Positions 1 to 5,035 of a stretch of DNA of 5,035 nt are shown piece after piece. The position numbers were made by a program, and so were the translations under genes. Below the pieces are notes generated by a model that saw nothing but the letters and a program-made list of their open reading frames with translations, had not been told where the DNA came from and searched no databases. Source of the DNA: CAYLLT01 sp964548565 (GTDB taxonomy: Bacteria; Planctomycetota; Phycisphaerae; UBA1845; PWPN01); the NCBI GenBank assembly GCA_964548565.1, contig CAZJTF010000447.1:1-5035 (forward strand), read 5' to 3'. How positions within the stretch are numbered: the first letter of the stretch is position 1; every line of letters begins with the position of its first letter.

Positions 1-767
1 ATGCCGAGGACGATCTCCTGGCGGATGCGCATCTCCTGGTCGCCGCCGTACAGGCGGGCGGTGATGTCGCGGTCCTCCGGACGATTGTTCTGGACGTTCG
101 TGTCCAACAAGTACAGTGCGACGCGACCCACCTGCACGCGCCAGACATTGGCTTGCACCTGCTGGCCGCCGACCTCGCAGGTGATGGTGAGCTGGCGCCC
201 GCTGGAATCCCGAGCCGGCTGCAGCGGCAGCATGGCAAAATCGAGGTCGGGGTAATCTTCGAACTGATAGCCGTCGTTGGTGAGGTACTGATGGAAGTAG
301 CCCTGCCGGTAGAGCAGGCCCACGCCGACGAGCGGCAGGCCGAGGTCGCTGGCGCTCTTGAGGTGGTCGCCGGCCAGGATGCCGAGACCGCCCGAGTAGA
401 TCGGCAGGCTCTCGTGGAGCCCGAACTCAGCAGAGAAATACGCAACTCTGCCGACATGATCCTTGCCGAAGTTGTCACGGAACCAGGTGGGCCCGGTCAT
501 GTAGGCTTCGAGCGCTTCAGTGACCCGGGCAAGCGACGCGATGTACGCCGGGTCCTTGGCGAGGCGGTCGAGCCGTTCCTGCCGCAGACGGGCGAGCATC
601 ATCACCGGGTTGTGCTTGAGTTCGCGCCAGAGGTCCAGATCCAGCCGGCGGAACAGCTCGATGGCTTCGGGGTTCCAAGTCCACCAGAGGTTGTGTGCGA
701 GATCCCGCAGCGGGCGGAGGGGCTCGGGCAGGGCCGGTAAAACGACGAAACTGCGAACCTGATTCAT
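1..767 (-). CDS. glgP: Alpha-glucan (glycogen) phosphorylase, N-terminal part, cut by window edge
   Basis: Glycosyltransferase family 35 enzyme. The family splits alpha-1,4-glucan with phosphate to release glucose-1-phosphate in the cytoplasm. The reverse strand reads open from ATG at 767 for 255 codons and leaves the window without a stop. Residues about 10-115 look like the DUF3417 domain that begins bacterial alpha-glucan phosphorylases, including NLWWTWNPEA at 26-35. The phosphorylase core starts with YFSAEFGLHESLPIYSGGLG at 110-129, then AGDHLKSASDLGLPLVG at 132-148, LLYRQGYFHQ at 151-160, and LLDTN...RPEDRDITARLYGGD at about 220-243. The family usually has about 700-850 residues, so roughly the first third is here and the PLP-binding lysine is not. 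An in-frame ATG at 773 would add two residues (MF). The 767 start is preferred because GGTGAT (772-777) pairs with the 16S 3' end at good spacing, and homologues begin near this point. The gene is divergent from the one at 1128. Family call is firm; the glucan substrate is inferred. Confidence 0.93.
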   Translation of the reverse strand, partial: MNQVRSFVVLPALPEPLRPLRDLAHNLWWTWNPEAIELFRRLDLDLWRELKHNPVMMLARLRQERLDRLAKDPAYIASLARVTEALEAYMTGPTWFRDNFGKDHVGRVAYFSAEFGLHESLPIYSGGLGILAGDHLKSASDLGLPLVGVGLLYRQGYFHQYLTNDGYQFEDYPDLDFAMLPLQPARDSSGRQLTITCEVGGQQVQANVWRVQVGRVALYLLDTNVQNNRPEDRDITARLYGGDQEMRIRQEIVLG

Positions 768-771
768 AAAC

Positions 772-777
772 ATCACC
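772..777 (-). promoter_or_regulatory. Ribosome-binding site favouring the 767 start
   Basis: Reverse-strand GGTGAT lies four bases before ATG 767. It complements AUCACC in the 16S rRNA tail (AUCACCUCC). This is the downstream end of the extended Shine-Dalgarno sequence, so the spacing equals about eight bases from a classical AGGAGG. The alternative ATG at 773 overlaps this site and has no purine-rich motif of its own. Confidence 0.5.
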
Positions 778-820
778 AGTACCAATGTGTCAGGGTCAGG
801 CGAGGATGTCCGGGGCACAC

Positions 821-945
821 CGGGAGCCGGCCGATGCCCTATCCTCTCGACGGGGTGCACCCGCCGACCACTGGATATAGGTCTATCGACACTACCATCG
901 GCAAAAAGTCCGGCCGGCTCCCGATATTAAACGCGAGGAGCCGGC
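821..945. repeat. Three-arm inverted repeat with alternative pairings
   Basis: Arm A is CGGGAGCCGGCCG at 821-833. Arm B, at 911-923, is its exact 13-base reverse complement. Arm C is GGAGCCGGC at 937-945; it repeats nine bases of A (823-831) and is the exact reverse complement of 913-921 inside B. As RNA, B could therefore pair with A (13 bp, 77-base loop) or with C (9 bp, 15-base loop), but not with both. As DNA, the same word GGAGCCGGC occurs three times, two direct and one inverted, between divergent genes, which would also suit protein binding. No T-run follows either stem on either strand, so a simple terminator is not supported. The repeats are seen directly; any function is inference. 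Confidence 0.75.
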
Positions 946-1127
946 ATCACGCCAGAATCGTGTCGGCCGGCCGTGTTGGTATGCCGTTGCGGGCGGTCAA
1001 GCACCCGCTGACGTCGGAGCTGCTTGCGCAGTTCCTAGAATGATAGCCGGTTGGCGCCGATTTCGAACCGGCAGGGCTTCGGGAATTTTTCCCGGACGGT
1101 TTCTCGTCGCAAAGCGGGAGTGATCGC

Positions 1128-2354
1128 ATGGTAACGGAAGAAATCCAGCTCGAAGGGCATATCATCGACTCGCTGATCCTCTCGAAGGTGCTCGACGAGA
1201 TTCTCGCGTTCGGCGGCGACTTCGAGATCAAGGAGGTGCAGGTCGGGCAACGGCAAGGGGACCGGAGCTTCGCCCGGATCGATGTGTCGGCTCCGACCGA
1301 GGACCAACTGGCGGCCATGCTCGCCCAGGTCGCCCGCCACGGCGCGACGCTGCGGCGGCCCGAGGACGCGAACACCACACCCGCCGCGCAGGAGGGGGTT
1401 TTTCCCGAAGGGTTTTATTCGACAACAAACCAGCGCACGCTCGTGCGACACGAGGGACGCTGGGTAGAGGTGCGCCGCCAGGAGATGGACTGCGGAATCC
1501 GCTTCAACCCCGCGGACGGCACGTTTGAATGCGTCGCGGTGAACCACGTGAACCGGGGCGACCAGATCGTCGTCGGCCACAGGGGAGTCAAGGTGATTCC
1601 GCTGGAACGGGCACGCGAAGCGAGTGCGTTCGAGTTCATGACATCGAATGTGTCTACCGAGAAGCCGAAGAACGTCATCATCCACGACGTCGCGAAGCGC
1701 ATGCGTGAAGTGAAGGAGGCGGGCGGGCGAATCCTGCTCGTCGGCGGCCCCGCGATCGTGCACACTGGCTCCGCCCGGCACATCGTACAGCTTATAGAGT
1801 CCGGCTACATCCACGTACTCTTCGCCGGCAACGCGATCGCGACGCACGACATTGAGCAGGCGATCTTCGGGACCTCGCTCGGCGTACACATGGACCGGGC
1901 GATCCCGGCGGACACCGGACATGAGCATCACCTGCGGGCCATCAACACGATCCGGCGATACGGGTCGATCCGGGCGGCTGTGGAGGCGGGGGTGCTGACA
2001 AGCGGGATTATGCATGCTTGCGTGCGGCGCGGCGTCGATTTTGTGCTGGCGGGCTCGATCCGCGATGACGGGCCGCTGCCGGAGGTGGTCACGGACGTGC
2101 TGGTCGCGCAGGACCGCATGCGCGAGCAGATCTGGAAGGGGGTCGGCTTCGCGCTGATGATCGCGACGACGCTGCACTCGGTCGCGACCGGGAACCTGCT
2201 GCCAGCGTGGGTGCCGGTGGTCTGCGTGGACATTTCGCCTGCGACGGTGACGAAGCTTGCGGACCGCGGGACGTTTCAGACGGTGGGCATCGTCACGGAC
2301 GTCGAGCCGTTTCTGCGCGAGTTGCTGTCGGACCTCGGGATCGCGGCGGCATAG
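1128..2354 (+). CDS. LOR/SDH-family protein, probable ornithine cyclodeaminase (ArgZ/AgrE C-terminal type)
   Basis: A 408-residue cytoplasmic enzyme. Relatives include the NAD-dependent archaeal ornithine cyclodeaminase (ornithine to proline plus ammonia) and the C-terminal half of cyanobacterial ArgZ/AgrE. Older annotations call the family LOR/SDH bifunctional enzyme conserved region (TIGR00300). Residues 1-100 match that N-terminal region: LEGHIIDSLILSKVLDEI at 8-25, GGDFEI at 29-34, then GVFPEGFYSTTNQRT at 90-104. A nucleotide-binding-like part follows, with GGRILLVGGPAIVHTGSA at 199-216, LFAGNAIATHDIEQAIFGTSLG at about 231-252, and HHLRAINTIRRYGSI at 267-281. The C-terminus has VPVVCVDISPATVTKL at 362-377. 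There is no upstream arginine-dihydrolase domain, so this is the stand-alone form. GGGAG at 1116-1120, seven bases before ATG 1128, supports the start. Family is confident; the cyclodeaminase reaction is inferred from characterised relatives, and a different amino-acid substrate remains possible. Confidence 0.9.
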   Translation: MVTEEIQLEGHIIDSLILSKVLDEILAFGGDFEIKEVQVGQRQGDRSFARIDVSAPTEDQLAAMLAQVARHGATLRRPEDANTTPAAQEGVFPEGFYSTTNQRTLVRHEGRWVEVRRQEMDCGIRFNPADGTFECVAVNHVNRGDQIVVGHRGVKVIPLERAREASAFEFMTSNVSTEKPKNVIIHDVAKRMREVKEAGGRILLVGGPAIVHTGSARHIVQLIESGYIHVLFAGNAIATHDIEQAIFGTSLGVHMDRAIPADTGHEHHLRAINTIRRYGSIRAAVEAGVLTSGIMHACVRRGVDFVLAGSIRDDGPLPEVVTDVLVAQDRMREQIWKGVGFALMIATTLHSVATGNLLPAWVPVVCVDISPATVTKLADRGTFQTVGIVTDVEPFLRELLSDLGIAAA

Positions 2355-2380
2355 GCTGCACGAGATCCAAGAATTGTCAA

Positions 2381-2498
2381 CGCCGGAAAGGAGTCCGGCG
2401 GAAGAGGGTGCGAGAAAGGACTCTCGCACCAGTGGCGCGCCGAGACTCGCATCAGCGGTACTGCACCGACGGAGGGCTACGCCGGACAGGACTCTGGC
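2381..2498 (+). other. Tandem hairpins with AGGA hexaloops, possible structured RNA
   Basis: Three hairpins lie in the gap after the LOR/SDH gene. H1 at 2381-2400: CGCCGGA, loop AAGGAG, TCCGGCG (7 bp). H2 at 2407-2430: GGTGCGAGA, loop AAGGAC, TCTCGCACC (9 bp). H3 at 2481-2498: GCCGGA, loop CAGGAC, TCTGGC (6 bp with one G-U pair). H3 is enclosed by an outer helix, 2461-2468 with 2505-2512 (one G-U pair). The stems differ in sequence, yet all loops fit (A/C)AGGA(C/G) and all close with GA/TC. That pattern suggests conserved loops on compensating stems rather than a copied repeat. GGA in a hexaloop is the known recognition pattern of CsrA/RsmA proteins. No T-run follows, so these are not ordinary terminators. 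It could be a 3' UTR or a small RNA; function is inference. Confidence 0.5.
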
Positions 2499-2553
2499 CG
2501 GAGACGGTGCGGGAATTCCGGCGCCCCGGGGCTCGCGCCAGCGGCAGCGTTCG

Positions 2554-3921
2554 TCATTCTGGTTTGGACATTCGTCGTTCTACCAGCCGGGTGGCGGCTT
2601 TGGGGCCGAGGCTCACCGGCACGTCCCTGTAGACGAGTTCGCCTTCCCAGATCTCGAATAGGGTGATCGTTCCGGCTGCTACGTCGGGATTGCTGCGCAG
2701 GATGACGTCGCACGATTCCATGGGCGGGCCTTTCCAGTCGCCGCTGACGTGCCAGCCCGTCGAGCCGCCGCGCTCCTTGTCGATCCCGCCCAGTCGCTGC
2801 TCGTGCCCCTCGGCACGGACGATCACGTCGAAGGCGAGGTTGGCAGGCACGGTGATCAGTCGGATCTGCACCTGCAGATCGTTCGGGCTTTGCCGGCCCA
2901 GCTCCACTTTCTGCACCTGAATGGCCGACTCCATCGCCTCCCGCAGCGATGGATCGGGCTTGAGCGTTATCGCGCTCTCCGGCGTGCGGGCGACGATTAC
3001 GAATGACGCTTTCAGCGGGATGTCGTACTGATCGAGCAGCCTGGGTGCCGGACCAGAGCTGCCATACGTTTCGGGACCATCGAAGACGCGGACCGTCACG
3101 TTGGCCTCAATGTCCTGAGGGCCGGGTGCTGCCCGCCTGTACCGGACGCGCTGCGTGGTGCCGCCACGGTTGCCACGGCCACTGAAGCCGCTGCTCGAAC
3201 TGCCGCTCGTGAGGTCCTTGCCATTCATGCAGACGCGGTTCTCCTCAATTCTGACCCAGAGCTGACGGGGCGCGTTTCCCCGATAGGAAAACTGGCACGG
3301 TACATCATCGCCCTGACGCACCTTCGGGCGGACGCTGAATGTTACCGTGGCGGCCTGGCTGCACAACTGCTTCAGCTGCTGCTGCGTGAGGGTGCCTTCG
3401 ATGGCCCACTCGCCAAGGAGATCGAGCAACATCTCGTCGATCGGAGTCGATGTGGCAGCGATCTGGCGCTTCAGACCCAGTCCAACGAGGCGGGCACGGT
3501 GCACTTGGCTCAACTTGCCGGTCTTGCGACGGCGGTCGATCTCGTTCCAGGCACGAATCGCACGAGGACCCTGCAGGTCCGAGATGAGCCAGGAGGTGGG
3601 GCTCCAGGAGTACCAGTCCACGGTGCGCAGCGGTGCGATCAGCAGAACGGCGGCGGGCGCGAGGCAGAGAAAGCCGGCCGCAACTCGACGCGGATTCCGG
3701 CGACCTTCGCCCTGGACGATGCTTCCGGCAATCAGAGACATGCCGCACTCGGGGCAACGCTCACTCGAGAGCCCCGTCAGGTTGTAGCCGCAGCGTCCGC
3801 AGTGCGGAGCGGTGCCGCGGCGGCGTGGCCTCAGGCCGGTGACCAGGAGGTACACGCCCACGGACACGAGCAGTGGGAGCAGCGTGAGGAAAAAGCACGG
3901 TAGGCCGGCTGTCGTGCGCAT
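2554..3921 (-). CDS. Uncharacterised membrane-anchored zinc-ribbon protein
   Basis: 455 residues; no known function recognised. A hydrophobic segment at about 8-29 (LPCFFLTLLPLLVSVGVYLL) is followed by basic RPRRR. Next comes a zinc ribbon with Cys41, Cys44, Cys56 and Cys59 (CGRC and CPEC), then a second hydrophobic segment at about 81-98. A two-pass topology would place the ribbon between the two membrane segments, on the opposite side from the long C-terminal part. Residues 115-190 look mainly helical and charged. Residues 191-455 look beta-rich, interrupted by a Gly/Ser-rich stretch at about 239-254. A short CxRCGYNLTGL...CPECG ribbon next to membrane segments is a style seen often in planctomycete proteins. 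ATG 3921 is supported by AGGAGG at 3931-3936, nine bases upstream. It starts 64 bases after the aminotransferase stop on the same strand, so cotranscription is plausible. The role cannot be inferred from context. Confidence 0.88.
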   Translation of the reverse strand: MRTTAGLPCFFLTLLPLLVSVGVYLLVTGLRPRRRGTAPHCGRCGYNLTGLSSERCPECGMSLIAGSIVQGEGRRNPRRVAAGFLCLAPAAVLLIAPLRTVDWYSWSPTSWLISDLQGPRAIRAWNEIDRRRKTGKLSQVHRARLVGLGLKRQIAATSTPIDEMLLDLLGEWAIEGTLTQQQLKQLCSQAATVTFSVRPKVRQGDDVPCQFSYRGNAPRQLWVRIEENRVCMNGKDLTSGSSSSGFSGRGNRGGTTQRVRYRRAAPGPQDIEANVTVRVFDGPETYGSSGPAPRLLDQYDIPLKASFVIVARTPESAITLKPDPSLREAMESAIQVQKVELGRQSPNDLQVQIRLITVPANLAFDVIVRAEGHEQRLGGIDKERGGSTGWHVSGDWKGPPMESCDVILRSNPDVAAGTITLFEIWEGELVYRDVPVSLGPKAATRLVERRMSKPE

Positions 3922-3925
3922 GATT

Positions 3926-3942
3926 CTCCGCCTCCTGCGGAG
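3926..3942 (-). promoter_or_regulatory. Ribosome-binding site presented in a hairpin loop
   Basis: The reverse strand reads CTCCGC-AGGAG-GCGGAG, a perfect 6-bp stem around a five-base AGGAG loop. It ends four bases before ATG 3921. The AGGAGG Shine-Dalgarno sequence (3931-3936) lies in the loop and the first base of the 3' arm. GGA in a hairpin loop over a Shine-Dalgarno site is the usual layout of CsrA/RsmA-controlled messages. The fold itself could also tune ribosome access. The structure is seen; regulation is inference. Confidence 0.5.
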
Positions 3943-3985
3943 CTGCCCGCGACCTCTCCGCCACGGCGTAGTCGCCGAACGGCCT

Positions 3986-5035
3986 CTATTGTTGCAGTAC
4001 GCCGTTGGCGGCGGCGACGGCTGCGCCCCGGTTCAGCTTGACGCCTGCATCCGCCAGGATCGCTTCCAGGGCGGCCAGACACAGCGTCACGTTGCGGCGC
4101 GTGCTGGAGTGGCCCATGAGTCCGATGCGCCAGGCGTTTCCTTTGAACGGGCCGAGGCCGGCGCCGATTTCAATGCCGTATTCGCGCAGGAGGCGCTTGC
4201 GGACGGCGAGGTCGTCCACGCCTGCCGGGAGGTGGATCGCGTTGAGCGTCGCCAGCGAGTGGTCCGGGACGTAATCGATGCCGATGGCGGCCAGACCGGC
4301 GCGCAGTGCGCGGTGGTGCAGGTCGTGCCGTTTCACGCGTGCGTCGAGCCCCTCTTCGCAGATGATTCGCAGGGCCTCGCGGAGGGCGTAGGTCATGTTG
4401 ATGGGCGCGGTGTGGTGGTAGAAGCGCTCCTGGCCCCAGTACTGCCGCACGAGCGTCATATCCAGGTACCAGCTCTGCACCTTCGTCCTGCGCTTGTCGA
4501 TGGCGGCCACGGCGGCCGGCGAGAAGGTGACGGGTGCGAGGCCCGGGGGGCAGGAGAGGCACTTCTGCGTACCGCTGTAGCACGCGTCAATCCGCCAGTC
4601 GTCCACGCGGACGTCGTGGCCGCCGAGGGAGGTGACGGTGTCGACCAGGAGCAGCGCGCCGGCGTCGTGGACGAGCTTCGAGATCTCCTCGAGCGGCTGG
4701 TGCGCGCCGGTGGAGGTTTCGGCGTGCACAATGCCGAGCAGCTTCGTCTTCGGATGAGTGCGGAGTGCGTCGGCGACCTGCTGCGGGTCAATGATGCGGC
4801 CCCAGTCAGCCTCGATCGAGTGGACAGTCGCGCCGGCTCGCTGGGCAACGTCGCGCATGCGCGTCCCGAAGACACCGTTGACGCAGACGATCATCTCATC
4901 GCCGGGTTCGACCAGGTTCACGACGCAGGCCTCCATACCGGCGCTGCCCGTGCCCGAAACTGCCAGCGTGAGCTCGTTTTTCGTGCGGAAGACCGCCCGC
5001 ATGAGCTCGCGGGTCTCGTCCATGATGACGAGGTA
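3986..5035 (-). CDS. Class V aminotransferase, alanine-glyoxylate / serine-pyruvate type, 5' end missing
   Basis: PLP-dependent fold-type I enzyme that moves an amino group, typically from serine or alanine to glyoxylate or pyruvate. The frame is open to the right edge (349 residues plus stop). It reads YLVIMDETRE at the edge, so Met 5023 is an internal residue and roughly 30-45 residues are missing from the usual 380-390. Counting from that Met: SGTGSAGMEA at 23-32 matches the cofactor phosphate-binding turn. NGVFG at 49-53 has Phe where human AGT has the PLP-stacking Trp. HAETSTGAHQPL lies at 100-111. Asp128 in VDTVTSLGG would contact the pyridine nitrogen. Lys154 in SGTQKCLSCPPG is the predicted PLP Schiff-base lysine, YHHTAPI is at 202-208, and Arg299 in WRIGLMG should bind the substrate carboxylate. 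All main catalytic residues are intact. Ureidoglycine-glyoxylate aminotransferase is a related alternative. The subfamily call is good; the exact substrate pair is not determined. Confidence 0.92.
   Translation of the reverse strand, partial: YLVIMDETRELMRAVFRTKNELTLAVSGTGSAGMEACVVNLVEPGDEMIVCVNGVFGTRMRDVAQRAGATVHSIEADWGRIIDPQQVADALRTHPKTKLLGIVHAETSTGAHQPLEEISKLVHDAGALLLVDTVTSLGGHDVRVDDWRIDACYSGTQKCLSCPPGLAPVTFSPAAVAAIDKRRTKVQSWYLDMTLVRQYWGQERFYHHTAPINMTYALREALRIICEEGLDARVKRHDLHHRALRAGLAAIGIDYVPDHSLATLNAIHLPAGVDDLAVRKRLLREYGIEIGAGLGPFKGNAWRIGLMGHSSTRRNVTLCLAALEAILADAGVKLNRGAAVAAANGVLQQ

Larger units (their letters stand above)
768..1127. other. Divergent intergenic region
   Basis: This is the only gap over 300 bases. 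It should hold the promoters of both the phosphorylase (minus) and the LOR/SDH gene (plus), but no convincing -35/-10 pair was found for either. TAGAAT at 1036-1041 resembles a -10 box but lacks a good -35. The region is rich in short inverted repeats: the three-arm set at 821-945 (separate entry), GCCGATG 830-836 with CATCGGC 896-902, a hairpin CGGG-GTGCA-CCCG at 851-863, GCCGGTT 1046-1052 with AACCGGC 1066-1072, and a tight hairpin GGGAA-TTT-TTCCC at 1081-1093 just before the plus-strand ribosome-binding site. The 69-codon open frame at 834-1043 has no recognisable product and is not called. Confidence 0.7.

Noticed and set aside
153..740. Open reading frame of 195 codons on the plus strand
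   Set aside because: It lies opposite the alpha-glucan phosphorylase frame, which matches a known family along its whole visible length. The plus-strand protein matches nothing recognisable; it is a GC-driven shadow frame.
771..773. ATG 773 as start of the phosphorylase
   Set aside because: It would add only Met-Phe, lacks a Shine-Dalgarno sequence and overlaps the GGTGAT that suits ATG 767. It cannot be fully excluded.
1036..1041. TAGAAT as a -10 box for the LOR/SDH gene
   Set aside because: No acceptable -35 sequence lies 16-18 bases upstream, and the planctomycete promoter consensus cannot be assumed.
834..1043. Possible 69-residue protein in the divergent gap
   Set aside because: There is no clear ribosome-binding site and no recognisable sequence, and it runs through the inverted repeats. 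Its C-terminal end (MPLRAVKHPLTSELLAQFLE) looks protein-like, but that is not enough to call a gene.
1046..1072. tRNA-like T-arm (TTTCGAACCGGC next to a GCCGGTT complement)
   Set aside because: The remaining tRNA arms and an acceptor stem cannot be formed around it; it is only a 7-bp inverted repeat.
1035..2429. Open reading frame of 464 codons on the minus strand, longer than the gene opposite it
   Set aside because: It is antisense to the LOR/SDH gene and rich in Arg, His and Pro with no domain signal. The plus-strand frame has a family match and a ribosome-binding site, so length alone does not decide.
2381..2430. Rho-independent terminator for the LOR/SDH gene
   Set aside because: The hairpins are stable, but no T-rich tract follows on either strand, so a factor-independent terminator is not supported.
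2257..2661. Plus-strand frames running from the end of the LOR/SDH gene into the zinc-ribbon gene
   Set aside because: They overlap real genes on both sides and cross the hairpin region with low-complexity Arg/Ser/Ala composition.

Overview
The window looks like a piece of a GC-rich bacterial chromosome, most likely from a planctomycete. The best single clue is the unrecognised membrane protein at 2554-3921. Its N-terminal zinc ribbon (CGRCGYNLTGL followed by CPECG, between two hydrophobic segments) is a style of protein common in Planctomycetes. The taxonomic call is an inference from protein style and GC-rich codon use; no rRNA or other marker gene is present.

Layout from left to right. 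(1) 1-767, minus strand: the N-terminal third of an alpha-glucan (glycogen) phosphorylase, running off the left edge. (2) 768-1127: a divergent intergenic region of about 350 bases. It holds a three-arm set of repeats in which one central arm can pair with either of two outer arms. (3) 1128-2354, plus strand: a complete 408-residue protein of the LOR/SDH family (TIGR00300-type). These are related to archaeal ornithine cyclodeaminase and to the C-terminal half of cyanobacterial ArgZ/AgrE. (4) 2355-2553: a convergent gap with three hairpins in a row, each with an AGGA-containing hexaloop. (5) 2554-3921, minus strand: the complete zinc-ribbon membrane protein. Its Shine-Dalgarno sequence sits in the loop of a perfect 6-bp hairpin. 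(6) 3986-5035, minus strand: a PLP-dependent class V aminotransferase of the alanine-glyoxylate/serine-pyruvate type, whose start lies beyond the right edge.

The three recognised genes are metabolic: glucan breakdown, ornithine to proline, and amino-group transfer to glyoxylate or pyruvate. Nothing shows that they form one pathway. The aminotransferase and the zinc-ribbon gene are 64 bases apart on the same strand and may share a transcript. No tRNA, rRNA, CRISPR, insertion sequence, phage gene or clear factor-independent terminator was seen.

The most interesting material is non-coding: the tandem AGGA-loop hairpins at 2381-2498, the similar AGGAG loop over the ribosome-binding site at 3926-3942, and the alternative-pairing repeats at 821-945.
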